Origin: an uncultured Coriobacteriaceae bacterium
Lineage (GTDB): Bacteria; Actinomycetota; Coriobacteriia; Coriobacteriales; QAMH01
DNA: 13,896 nucleotides
NCBI GenBank assembly: GCA_902783925.1
Contig: CACZSV010000031.1
Location: 1 to 13,896, forward strand
Reading direction: 5' to 3'
This document shows, piece by piece, positions 1 to 6,494 of this stretch. Positions within the stretch are counted from its first letter, which is position 1; each line of letters begins with the position of its first letter. Both the position numbers and the translations under genes were made by a program. The notes under the pieces were generated by a model, which was given only the letters and a program-made list of their open reading frames with translations, was not told the DNA's origin and did no database searches.

Positions 1-362
1 CCGCTCGCGAGCAGCTTGGCGTCGCCAAGAATCTGTGCTTCTTGGAATGCTTTCTTAGACCACTGGCCAGTTACGATGTAATCGGCCTTGCCGTTTGTCG
101 CGAGGTTCATGAACACGCTGGCAAACAGGAGCGAATCCCCGCCCTGCAAGAATAGAACCTTATAGTTCTCGGGGATGCCCATAAGCTCGCGCAGATCTGC
201 CTCTGCGCTCGTTATGATCTCTGTGAATGCAGCGGATCGATGGCTCATCTCCATAACGGACATGCCGCTGTCTTTATATTCGAGCATTTCATCTGCTGCC
301 TGCCTCAGAACGTCCTCTGGGAGTACAGCTGGTCCTGCGGAGAAGTTGTATACACGTGCCAT
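1..362 (-). CDS. serC: Phosphoserine aminotransferase SerC, N-terminal part (cut by window start)
   Basis: SerC is a PLP-dependent fold-type I aminotransferase that converts 3-phosphohydroxypyruvate and glutamate to phosphoserine in serine (and often B6) biosynthesis. About 120 residues are visible. The start MARVYNFSAGPAVLPEDVL is the family signature, followed by the conserved EMLEYKDSGMSVMEMSHRS stretch and the PLP-phosphate loop FLQGGDSLLF. That loop is usually GGAS in Gram-positive enzymes, so an Asp stands where Ala is normal. The ATG is preceded by GAGGAAGG. The gene begins 21 nt after the hpf stop, so the two are probably co-transcribed. The 3' end lies outside the window. Identification is confident from the N-terminal signature alone. 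Confidence 0.93.
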   Translation of the reverse strand, partial: MARVYNFSAGPAVLPEDVLRQAADEMLEYKDSGMSVMEMSHRSAAFTEIITSAEADLRELMGIPENYKVLFLQGGDSLLFASVFMNLATNGKADYIVTGQWSKKAFQEAQILGDAKLLAS

Positions 363-383
363 CTTTGCAGATTCCTTCCTCTA

Positions 384-953
384 TTAAGAAATCACCTTTG
401 GCTTGATAATGCCGTAGCCACCATTCTTGCGATGATAGATAACCTGAATCTGATGCGTATCCTGATCGAAATACACGAAGAAGTCATGGCCAAGCAGATC
501 CGTCTGGACAAGTGCATGCTCTTCGGTCATCGGTTCCATCTCGACTTCCTTCGTGCGAACAAGAAGGTCGTCCTCGTCTTCAACGGGAACAACATCGGGG
601 ATATCGACCGGCTCGGCCTCGAGATGGCGGATAGAGCCCTTGCCACCACGGCGGTCGACGATCTTGGTCTTGTACTTGCGCAGCTGACGCGTAACCTTAT
701 CTGAGGCGATGTCGATTGCCGCATACATATCGTCTTCTGCCTCTGCTACGCGGATAACTGCACCTTTTGCACGAACCGTGACCTCGCAGACAGCGTTTTT
801 GGGGTTGGCGGGGTTCTTTTCAGCGCGCAAGATGACCTCGGCGTCCATGGTCGCGCTGTCGAATACTTCGAGGGCGCGCCCTATCTTTTCGTCCACATAC
901 TGCTTGAGCGCTGGAGTAACGCTTGTCTTTCTTCCTGTAACTGTGATTGCCAT
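384..953 (-). CDS. hpf: Ribosome hibernation promoting factor, long form (HPF/RaiA)
   Basis: This 189-residue protein has the two-part layout of long HPF, which dimerises 70S ribosomes into inactive 100S particles when growth slows. The N-terminal S30AE/RaiA domain covers about residues 1-105 (MAITVTGRKT start; basic segment RQLRKYKTK at 89-97). An acidic linker spans about 112-140 (VEDEDD). The C-terminal dimerisation domain covers about 141-186 and contains the hallmark LLGHDFFVYFD and VIYHRKNGGYGIIKP. The ATG has an excellent ribosome-binding site, AAGGAGG, 6 nt upstream. It lies 81 nt downstream of the lipoprotein gene and just upstream of serC. The gap 954-1034 shows no convincing promoter or terminator, so expression may depend on the promoter upstream of the structured RNA. 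Confidence 0.96.
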   Translation of the reverse strand: MAITVTGRKTSVTPALKQYVDEKIGRALEVFDSATMDAEVILRAEKNPANPKNAVCEVTVRAKGAVIRVAEAEDDMYAAIDIASDKVTRQLRKYKTKIVDRRGGKGSIRHLEAEPVDIPDVVPVEDEDDLLVRTKEVEMEPMTEEHALVQTDLLGHDFFVYFDQDTHQIQVIYHRKNGGYGIIKPKVIS

Positions 954-1034
954 GATGTACCTCCTTGCTAACGTATGGCTCTCATCTACATATGACCCAC
1001 CCGGCGCGTTAAGGGATTTGTTTCCTCCTGACGT

Positions 1035-1940
1035 CTAAACCCCAAACGCGCGAGCAGGAAGTTTTGATATATCGACGTTGCCAGGCATGAGGCTCTTTCC
1101 ATCTGCGCCAAGCCACTTTGCAGTGATGACGCGCAAGACGCCGTTTTTGCTGATGGTATTCACCGCATCGCTCACGCCTTTGGAGAGTTCAGTATTGCTC
1201 GACATCATCACGCCGTAAATCGGGGTCACGCAATCGGCACCCAGAAAGCCGCTGCGGACCACGTTGTCGTAGTTACGTGCGAAATAATCGCCAATGACCG
1301 CATCTGCAACGAGGTATTTCTGATCGCCACGCTGGAGCGCCTCGAAGGCCTCTTGAATGGTGGGAACAGCGACGATCTTGTCTATTCCTATGCTCTCTTG
1401 AACCTTCATCGCCGAAGTTGTATCAGCCTGCACGAGAATCTTTGCGTCACCGGCGGCGGCAGCCGATGCAACCGCCTCGATAGATTGCGGCTCATTGCCT
1501 TTAAGGCAGAACAGCGCCGGACCATCGCTGATATAGGAACCCGTATAGGAAATCTTGTCGCTCGTGCCGGACTTTGTCATTCCCAGTGCAAGGTCGACCT
1601 GTCCGTTTGTTAGGGCGTTACGACCGCTGGATTTGACATCGACTATCTGCAGCTGCAGACCGAGCTCCTCTGCAATGGCAGCCGCCACATCGACATCGAG
1701 ACCAACGGTCTGATTGCTGCCATTCGAACCACCATACGGCGAGTTAGACGCATTGATGCCCACGGTGAGGATGCCACTGTGGATAGTTGCGTTATTCGCA
1801 AGCTTGGGGGTGAGAGTTTTTTTCACCTCCGTGTTTGTCTGGAGCTGGCACCCGACAAGTCCAGACAAGGCAACCGCGGCAATAGCCACGGTCACGAGAA
1901 TTGCACATATTCTCTTATTTTTCATGCTCCGCTTGAACAT
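1035..1940 (-). CDS. Amino-acid-type ABC transporter solute-binding lipoprotein
   Basis: This 301-residue protein has a lipoprotein signal peptide: basic N-terminus (KNKR), hydrophobic stretch at about 11-27 and lipobox LVGC ending at Cys31. It should be lipid-anchored on the outer face of the membrane. The rest fits the bacterial solute-binding family 3 fold (PF00497). It has ILTVGI near 57-62, GLDVDVAAAIAEELG at 80-94, Arg107 in the segment leading to NGQVDLALG where family members bind the ligand carboxylate, and MTKSGTSDKISYTGSY at 121-136. The ligand is probably an amino acid, but I cannot say which. No permease or ATPase gene is in the window, so it is an orphan here. The first ATG is chosen because GGAG lies 4 nt upstream. 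A second ATG five codons later has GGAG only 1 nt away. It sits between the structured RNA and hpf. Confidence 0.88.
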   Translation of the reverse strand: MFKRSMKNKRICAILVTVAIAAVALSGLVGCQLQTNTEVKKTLTPKLANNATIHSGILTVGINASNSPYGGSNGSNQTVGLDVDVAAAIAEELGLQLQIVDVKSSGRNALTNGQVDLALGMTKSGTSDKISYTGSYISDGPALFCLKGNEPQSIEAVASAAAAGDAKILVQADTTSAMKVQESIGIDKIVAVPTIQEAFEALQRGDQKYLVADAVIGDYFARNYDNVVRSGFLGADCVTPIYGVMMSSNTELSKGVSDAVNTISKNGVLRVITAKWLGADGKSLMPGNVDISKLPARAFGV

Positions 1941-1968
1941 AGTTCTCCGTCACGTCCTTGGTCAGCAC
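1915..1968 (-). CDS. Possible 17-codon leader ORF overlapping the lipoprotein start
   Basis: A GTG at 1968-1966 is preceded at 5-nt spacing by GGGAGGAG, a far stronger ribosome-binding sequence than that of the lipoprotein gene. The frame reads VLTKDVTENYVQAEHEK and stops with TAA at 1917-1915, 26 nt inside the lipoprotein gene in another frame. Translation through the region could couple to, or compete with, lipoprotein initiation. The same GGGAGGAG forms the 3' strand of the closing stem of the upstream RNA, so it may be purely structural and the ORF a coincidence. There is no residue pattern pointing to an attenuation peptide. Confidence 0.22.
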   Translation of the reverse strand: MLTKDVTENYVQAEHEK

Positions 1969-1972
1969 AAGC

Positions 1973-2220
1973 GCTCCTCCCAACTGACCTGGTTTTTGAC
2001 CCCACACTCGCATACTGAAACTTTTGCTTGATACTATCTCACTACTCATTTTCTCGCCTGGGGCGCCCTATGCACCCGTAACAAACGGTACGTCTTACCC
2101 CTAAGATGCGCCATGCTCACGACTGGAAATCCAGACGCTTACGTGGATCCTTTCGACCGCATCTGCCATGGACTAAAGCTGACTTACACCAGCTCGCAAC
2201 CACAGACTTGGGAGGAGCAT
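1973..2220 (-). ncRNA. Structured non-coding RNA, probably the raiA-motif RNA
   Basis: This non-coding stretch is rich in pairing. Its 5' strand GCTCCTCCCAA (2218-2208) is a perfect 11-bp complement of TTGGGAGGAGC (1983-1973), closing about 235 nt. Inside are AGCTG/CAGCT (2194-2190 with 2181-2177), AGATGCG/CGCATCT (2164-2158 with 2110-2104), CTGG-ATTT-CCAG (2134-2123) with further outer pairs, and CCGT-TTGTT-ACGG. GGGG (2101-2098) could pair with CCCC at about 2063-2060 as a pseudoknot. An extended -10 element lies just upstream and would start transcription at the base of the closing stem. The raiA motif is a known structured RNA of Firmicutes and Actinobacteria, often found near raiA/hpf and comF genes. 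hpf is the second gene downstream here. The class is inferred from size, position and neighbours, not from a covariance-model hit. It could instead be another large RNA or a riboswitch-like leader. Confidence 0.68.
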
Positions 2221-2225
2221 CGCTA

Positions 2226-2234
2226 AGTGTATCA
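2226..2234 (-). promoter_or_regulatory. Extended -10 promoter for the structured RNA
   Basis: Read leftward, the sequence is TGATACACT: a TGn extension followed by TACACT (4 of 6 matches to TATAAT). Initiation about 7 nt downstream would fall at 2219-2220, where the 11-bp closing stem of the RNA begins. I see no good -35 at 16-18 nt spacing, as is common for extended -10 promoters. The element lies just past the rlmKL stop codon. Confidence 0.5.
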
Positions 2235-2239
2235 CACGC

Positions 2240-4444
2240 TCACCCTCGCCGAAGAAGATAGCAATGATGGATGTGGGGGTTTCTTTCAAAGTCGGCTGGG
2301 ATGGTCTTATGGGAAATATCCACCGCTACCACACCGGCCTTGGCAAGCGCGTCTGCCGCAAGTTTGAAATTTCGTAGATTACACGAAAACATCATCACGC
2401 CATCGCGTGTGAGCAAGCGGCTCGCCCCTATGAGAAGCTCGGCATGGTCTCGCTGCACATCCCACGAACGCTTTGCCATTTTTGTTGAATTCGAGAACGT
2501 CGGCGGGTCGACGAAGATAAAGTCCCAGCGTAGCTTTGAATGACGAGTCTCGTTGACCCACGAAATACAGTCCGCACGGATGAATTCTTGATGGCCGTTC
2601 ATGAGGCCATTAAGTTCCATATTCTTTCTGGCCCAGTCGAGATACGTGTTGGAAAGATCGACGCTCGTCGTGAACTTCGCCCCCGCTGCTGCAGCGCACA
2701 CGCTTACAGAACCCGTGTAGGCAAAGAGGTTGAGAAAGCTCTTGCCTGGTACCAGCTTGGATACCAAAGCACGTGTATCACGGTGGTCCAAGAAGAGCCC
2801 CGTGTCGAGATAGCTGGCAAGGTCAACTTGGAACAGCTTCCCGTCTTCCGCCGTGACAAGTCTTCCCATTGGACGCGATTCCTCGTGCTGCGTTTCCGAA
2901 ATGCCAGCGTACTGCGAACCTCCCTTGGCCCGCATCCTTCGCTTGACGAAAATGGATTCGGGGCCAATGCCAAAAACCGCCGTGATGATCCGCAGGGCAT
3001 CCGACATGCGTCGCGCCGCCTTACCGGGATCGATGTGCTTGGGCGGAGCGTATTCGGCCACATGAACGAGCGTTTTGCCGGTGTCTGCTGCTGCACCCTG
3101 GTACATGTCGATTGCCATGTTGTAATCAGGCAAATCAGCATCGTACACACGATATGCATGGACGTTTTGCTGCTTTGCCCACTTCTTGCATTGCTTGAAA
3201 ACCTTATTGAGTCGATCGGCAAATTGCTGCGAGTTCGCATCGTGAACAAATACCTGCTCACCACGCACTGTTACTGCTTCTTGCATTATATGTTCAGATG
3301 TGCAATTTATGATTTGAATAAAGCAGTCCGAAGAGCCGACCTTCGTCTTCACGAAACTCGTATCGTATCCGCCCATAAAAACACCCAAGTCCTGATCAGG
3401 AGAAATCAGAACGCATGTGTCAAGCGCTTTAACAGATTCGATATTGGCCTCAATCGACGCGTAGAGCGCAGGCAGGATCGCAGGCGTCCGAGAACCGAGC
3501 CCCAAGATATTCGCAGCGGCGACAATGCGCCCCTCTTGGCGCGAACTCAAGAGCGCATCAAGATCGAGGGGGCTTTTGGCGTATTTGATACATTTTGAAA
3601 CCCCTGCACTTTTCATACGAACAGCAGCTCTCTCAAATTCTTCTGGCCCGCCGCAGATGAGCACGAACACGCGCCTATCTGCATTTTGCGCTCGTTCGTC
3701 TGCCTCGTCTAGAAGGCGGCTCCACAACTCCTCGTCATGCCCAAGCCATCCCGTGCATCCCCAATGCTCGCGCATGATTCCCGGAGCGACACCCGCAGCC
3801 ATAAGCGCCGCTTCGATTGCGACGGTGCCATCGCCACACGACGGGTTTACAAGCGTGCTGCCCGCCGCTGCATGCTCGGCCCACCCCACTTTGAGAAGCG
3901 CAGCCGCCGCGATGGTTTCACCGACATCTCCATAATGCCGCTGCGTCGAACCCCGGTAGCCACGGTTTTCGAGAGAGACACCGGATAAATCGATGGAAAC
4001 CGTCATGCGATGCTGGCGTAAGCTGACGTGGATCAAGACATCGGGAGCCTCCGTATCAACGTCTGGCCGCTCGCCGCACAGTTCGCGGATGCGATCGCAA
4101 ACGGCATCCTTCACACGAAGGGCGGTAAACCTTGTATCTCGCAGATTCTCGTTGGAGCCACGCGCGGAAACGGCCATAGTACCATTCCCGGCGACATGTT
4201 CCTCCCATGGGACCTCTTTGATATTCGTATAGAGCGTGTCCGCATCCGGTGCCTCAATACGGCATACGACCAGATGGACGCGACTTGCAACGCGCGACCA
4301 GAGCAGTGCCGTATATGCCTCTTTCAGAGCACCGAAAAAAGCCACGCCTCCCGTTAAGGGACGCACGCTTTTCAGACCTAGACTGCGCAGTTCTTCTGCG
4401 AGTATCGATTCAAGCCCTGCAACACAGGTAGCGTAAAATTCCAT
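2240..4444 (-). CDS. rlmKL: RlmKL-type 23S rRNA methyltransferase with degenerate RlmL active site
   Basis: This 734-residue protein has the architecture of the fused RlmKL enzyme (E. coli 702 aa), which makes m2G2445 (RlmL half) and m7G2069 (RlmK half) in 23S rRNA. The order is a THUMP-containing N-terminus (about 1-155), then a RlmL-like Rossmann domain with ENRGYRGS at 159-166 and VNPSCGDGT at 199-207. The RlmK domain follows: SAM loop NLFAYTGSVSV at 572-582 and the intact FVDPPTFSNS at 644-653. Where RlmL enzymes carry the catalytic NPPYG, this protein reads AANILGLGSR (310-319), so m2G2445 activity is doubtful while the RlmK half looks intact. The ATG follows the upstream stop by 3 nt with only a weak ribosome-binding site, implying translational coupling. 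No terminator is evident after it. Confidence 0.9.
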   Translation of the reverse strand: MEFYATCVAGLESILAEELRSLGLKSVRPLTGGVAFFGALKEAYTALLWSRVASRVHLVVCRIEAPDADTLYTNIKEVPWEEHVAGNGTMAVSARGSNENLRDTRFTALRVKDAVCDRIRELCGERPDVDTEAPDVLIHVSLRQHRMTVSIDLSGVSLENRGYRGSTQRHYGDVGETIAAAALLKVGWAEHAAAGSTLVNPSCGDGTVAIEAALMAAGVAPGIMREHWGCTGWLGHDEELWSRLLDEADERAQNADRRVFVLICGGPEEFERAAVRMKSAGVSKCIKYAKSPLDLDALLSSRQEGRIVAAANILGLGSRTPAILPALYASIEANIESVKALDTCVLISPDQDLGVFMGGYDTSFVKTKVGSSDCFIQIINCTSEHIMQEAVTVRGEQVFVHDANSQQFADRLNKVFKQCKKWAKQQNVHAYRVYDADLPDYNMAIDMYQGAAADTGKTLVHVAEYAPPKHIDPGKAARRMSDALRIITAVFGIGPESIFVKRRMRAKGGSQYAGISETQHEESRPMGRLVTAEDGKLFQVDLASYLDTGLFLDHRDTRALVSKLVPGKSFLNLFAYTGSVSVCAAAAGAKFTTSVDLSNTYLDWARKNMELNGLMNGHQEFIRADCISWVNETRHSKLRWDFIFVDPPTFSNSTKMAKRSWDVQRDHAELLIGASRLLTRDGVMMFSCNLRNFKLAADALAKAGVVAVDISHKTIPADFERNPHIHHCYLLRRG

Positions 4445-4447
4445 TGC

Positions 4448-5512
4448 TCAGTTTCGCGAGAAGAAGCCGTCGATAGAAGGCGGGCCGCCATGCCGATTGT
4501 CTGAACCCCCGTGACCCCTGCGGCGCCCGTTTGCATCTGGACCCATTATCGAGTCGAAGCCCGTATCGTCATCGAAATCATCGAAGCCCATCTCGTCTGC
4601 AAGCGCCCAGTCCAACCCGTGGTCTGCGCAGGTCTGCTCGTCTTCGTACAGCAAAGCGAGAGCCTGAATGTTCAGCTCTTCTCCACCGACGGCCTGCAGC
4701 AACTCGAAGAGTTGATAGGCGGTTTCGGTCATTGGCATGGTCACTTCGAGCTCGTCAGCACAATCAAGTGCGACATCGAGCTCGTCAAGGAAGGTGGAGA
4801 CGCTGATATGCCCACTGTAATCGTGACTGATTACCTGCGGAATATAGTTGACGAGAGCTCGCGAACCACCGGAAGTCGATGCAAGCACATTGAGCGCATC
4901 TTTATCGGAAAGCCCCGCGATGCGCGCCAGAGCCATCCCCTCAACAGCGCCCATAAGCGAACCGGCAAGCGCGATGATGCAAACAGCCGCGGCAAGCTGG
5001 CCACCACCCGCCTCTTTCTGCGGCATCACAACGGGTGCAAGATAGGGAAAGAGGGGAGCGAGGTCGTCTTGGGTTTCCGGTCTTCCCCCAATAAACGCCA
5101 CCGGCTGTTCATGGTCTCCCAGATTTACGATTGGTGCATCGAGCACCTCGATATCCGACACAGCCGCAACTGCCTGCAGCTCACGGGCAAGTCGCGGGGA
5201 CGACATGCTCACGTCGATGGCATAGGTGCCGGCATCCATGAGTTCGAGAAGCCCGCTGCTTCCAAGATACAGATTCTCGACTTCCGCGCTCGTGCGCAGA
5301 GATGTAATGACGACCTGACACCCCGTCAAGGCCTCCATGCGGTCGCTTACAAATACGGCGCCCGCGTTTCGCAAGGCGGGAGCTTCGCGCGGGTCGTGTG
5401 TTGCAACAACCACATCAAACCCACCATTGAGCAATTTGACTATCGCCTCCACGGCTGCAGTATTCGCCGCGCCGCCAAAGAAAGCTATCCGTGTATCAAG
5501 AGAACTGATCAT
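4448..5512 (-). CDS. 3-hydroxyisobutyrate dehydrogenase-like protein with degenerate active site
   Basis: This 354-residue protein follows the beta-hydroxyacid dehydrogenase pattern from end to end: Rossmann domain at about 7-160, all-helical domain at about 165-290, then a tail unusual for the family. Fold landmarks are clear (VVITSLRTSAEVENL, GTYAIDVSMSSPRLARELQ, EVLDAP, FIGG). The functional ones are changed. The GxGxxG loop reads GGAANT (13-18). The substrate loop SGG after DAP reads VNL (129-131). The GxGxxxKxxNN motif reads GGGQLAAAVCI (169-179) with Ala in place of the catalytic Lys. The usual KDL in the last helices is DEL. It is therefore probably not a classical dehydrogenase. The tail (about 300-354) has an acidic run (DDFDDDTGFD) and a Gly/Arg/His segment. 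It lies 15 nt after degV and 3 nt before rlmKL. Its function is unknown. Confidence 0.82.
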   Translation of the reverse strand: MISSLDTRIAFFGGAANTAAVEAIVKLLNGGFDVVVATHDPREAPALRNAGAVFVSDRMEALTGCQVVITSLRTSAEVENLYLGSSGLLELMDAGTYAIDVSMSSPRLARELQAVAAVSDIEVLDAPIVNLGDHEQPVAFIGGRPETQDDLAPLFPYLAPVVMPQKEAGGGQLAAAVCIIALAGSLMGAVEGMALARIAGLSDKDALNVLASTSGGSRALVNYIPQVISHDYSGHISVSTFLDELDVALDCADELEVTMPMTETAYQLFELLQAVGGEELNIQALALLYEDEQTCADHGLDWALADEMGFDDFDDDTGFDSIMGPDANGRRRGHGGSDNRHGGPPSIDGFFSRN

Positions 5513-5527
5513 CGAGTGCGTTTTCCT

Positions 5528-6466
5528 TTATTCCCCGCTGTTAATCTTGTTCGCGATTCTATCTGCAATGGAGATGTTCTTTCTACGGTCATCTCCCCAG
5601 TAGGCAATGGCAACCATACCCGGGCCAACATGCGATCCGATAACAGGCCCAATTGCACAGCGGATTGCGGGCATGGAGATCTCGGACTGGCTGAGATGCT
5701 CCTCGACCCATTTCATGTCGCCCTCTGAATCCGCAGAAGCAACAAGCACGGTGCTATTGGCGCCGAACCCGTCTGCATGGCCCTCGTCGTACTGCTTGAC
5801 AAGTGCCTTGAGCGCCTTCTTACGTCCACGAGCAACACCCATCATTGCCAGACCGCCGTCAAGGTCGAATGCCAAAAGCGGTTTAATGTTGAGCTTCGAG
5901 CCAATCGAGGCAGCCGCTGCAGGTATGCGTCCACCGCGACGCAGGTATTCGAGATCGTCGACCGTGAACAGGCAGTTGACGTACCAGCGGGCCTCGCGTG
6001 CCCACTCGGCGAGCTGCTTTGCCGAAAGACCGCGGTTGCGCTGATTGATTGCCTCGTAGACAAGAATGCCCTCTGCTATGGAAGCAAGTTTGGTATCGAC
6101 GGCATATAGCTCGAAATCAGGATAATCCTCTTTGATGGATTCGGCGATTTGTTTCACCGTCTCGAAAGTTCCCGAAAGCCCCGAGGTAAACGCCAGATAC
6201 ACCGTAGGCGTTCCCTCCTGCGCGCAGCGTTCGAACAGTTCCAGAAGCTCGGGAATGGGTATTTGTGCCGTTCCGGAGACTTCGCCTTTGCGCATACGGT
6301 CGTAGAATTCCCTTGGGGTCATGCTCTGCCATAGGTCGTCAAGATGTTCGCCGTCGTTGAGAATAAAGGGGAACCGCAAAAACTCGACATTAGCGGATTC
6401 GAGCACATCTGCAGGCAAATCGCAGCACGAATCAAATATGAGACGACATTGATTTTTATTCACCAT
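5528..6466 (-). CDS. DegV family fatty-acid-binding protein
   Basis: DegV proteins bind one fatty acid between two domains. Some (FakB) present it to the kinase FakA for phosphorylation and phospholipid synthesis. I place the start at the ATG at 6466-6464, giving 312 residues. An upstream in-frame ATG at 6583 would run 89 nt into pncB and add 39 residues unlike the family. The chosen start leads straight into MVNKNQCRLIFDSCCDLP, a typical DegV opening. Later landmarks are SGTAQIP (64-70), FTSGLSGTFETV (93-104), FTVDDLEYLRRGGRI (167-181) and IGPVIGSHVGPGMVAIAYWG (272-291). The ribosome-binding site is weak (ACGGAA). It starts 28 nt after pncB. No fakA-like gene is in the window, so kinase partnership cannot be judged. 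Confidence 0.9.
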   Translation of the reverse strand: MVNKNQCRLIFDSCCDLPADVLESANVEFLRFPFILNDGEHLDDLWQSMTPREFYDRMRKGEVSGTAQIPIPELLELFERCAQEGTPTVYLAFTSGLSGTFETVKQIAESIKEDYPDFELYAVDTKLASIAEGILVYEAINQRNRGLSAKQLAEWAREARWYVNCLFTVDDLEYLRRGGRIPAAAASIGSKLNIKPLLAFDLDGGLAMMGVARGRKKALKALVKQYDEGHADGFGANSTVLVASADSEGDMKWVEEHLSQSEISMPAIRCAIGPVIGSHVGPGMVAIAYWGDDRRKNISIADRIANKINSGE

Positions 6467-6494
6467 CGCACGTGTTCCGTTTCTCTTGGCATTT

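Noticed and set aside
1021..1031. AGGAGGAAAC right after the lipoprotein stop, as for another gene
   Set aside because: No start codon follows at usable spacing and no open frame of note lies in 954-1034; a chance or relic site.
2118..2140. tRNA-like CTGGAAATCC element on the plus strand (looked like a serine anticodon arm)
   Set aside because: No acceptor stem, D-arm or T-arm can be built around it; it is the CTGG-ATTT-CCAG hairpin of the minus-strand RNA.
2540..3598. 352-codon plus-strand ORF opposite rlmKL
   Set aside because: Antisense to conserved RlmKL domains; composition is Arg/Cys/His-rich shadow-like with no motif.
4511..5728. 405-codon plus-strand ORF, longer than the gene opposite it
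   Set aside because: It spans two minus-strand genes with clear family signatures and the gap between them, has no recognisable domain, and looks like an antisense shadow of GC-rich coding sequence.
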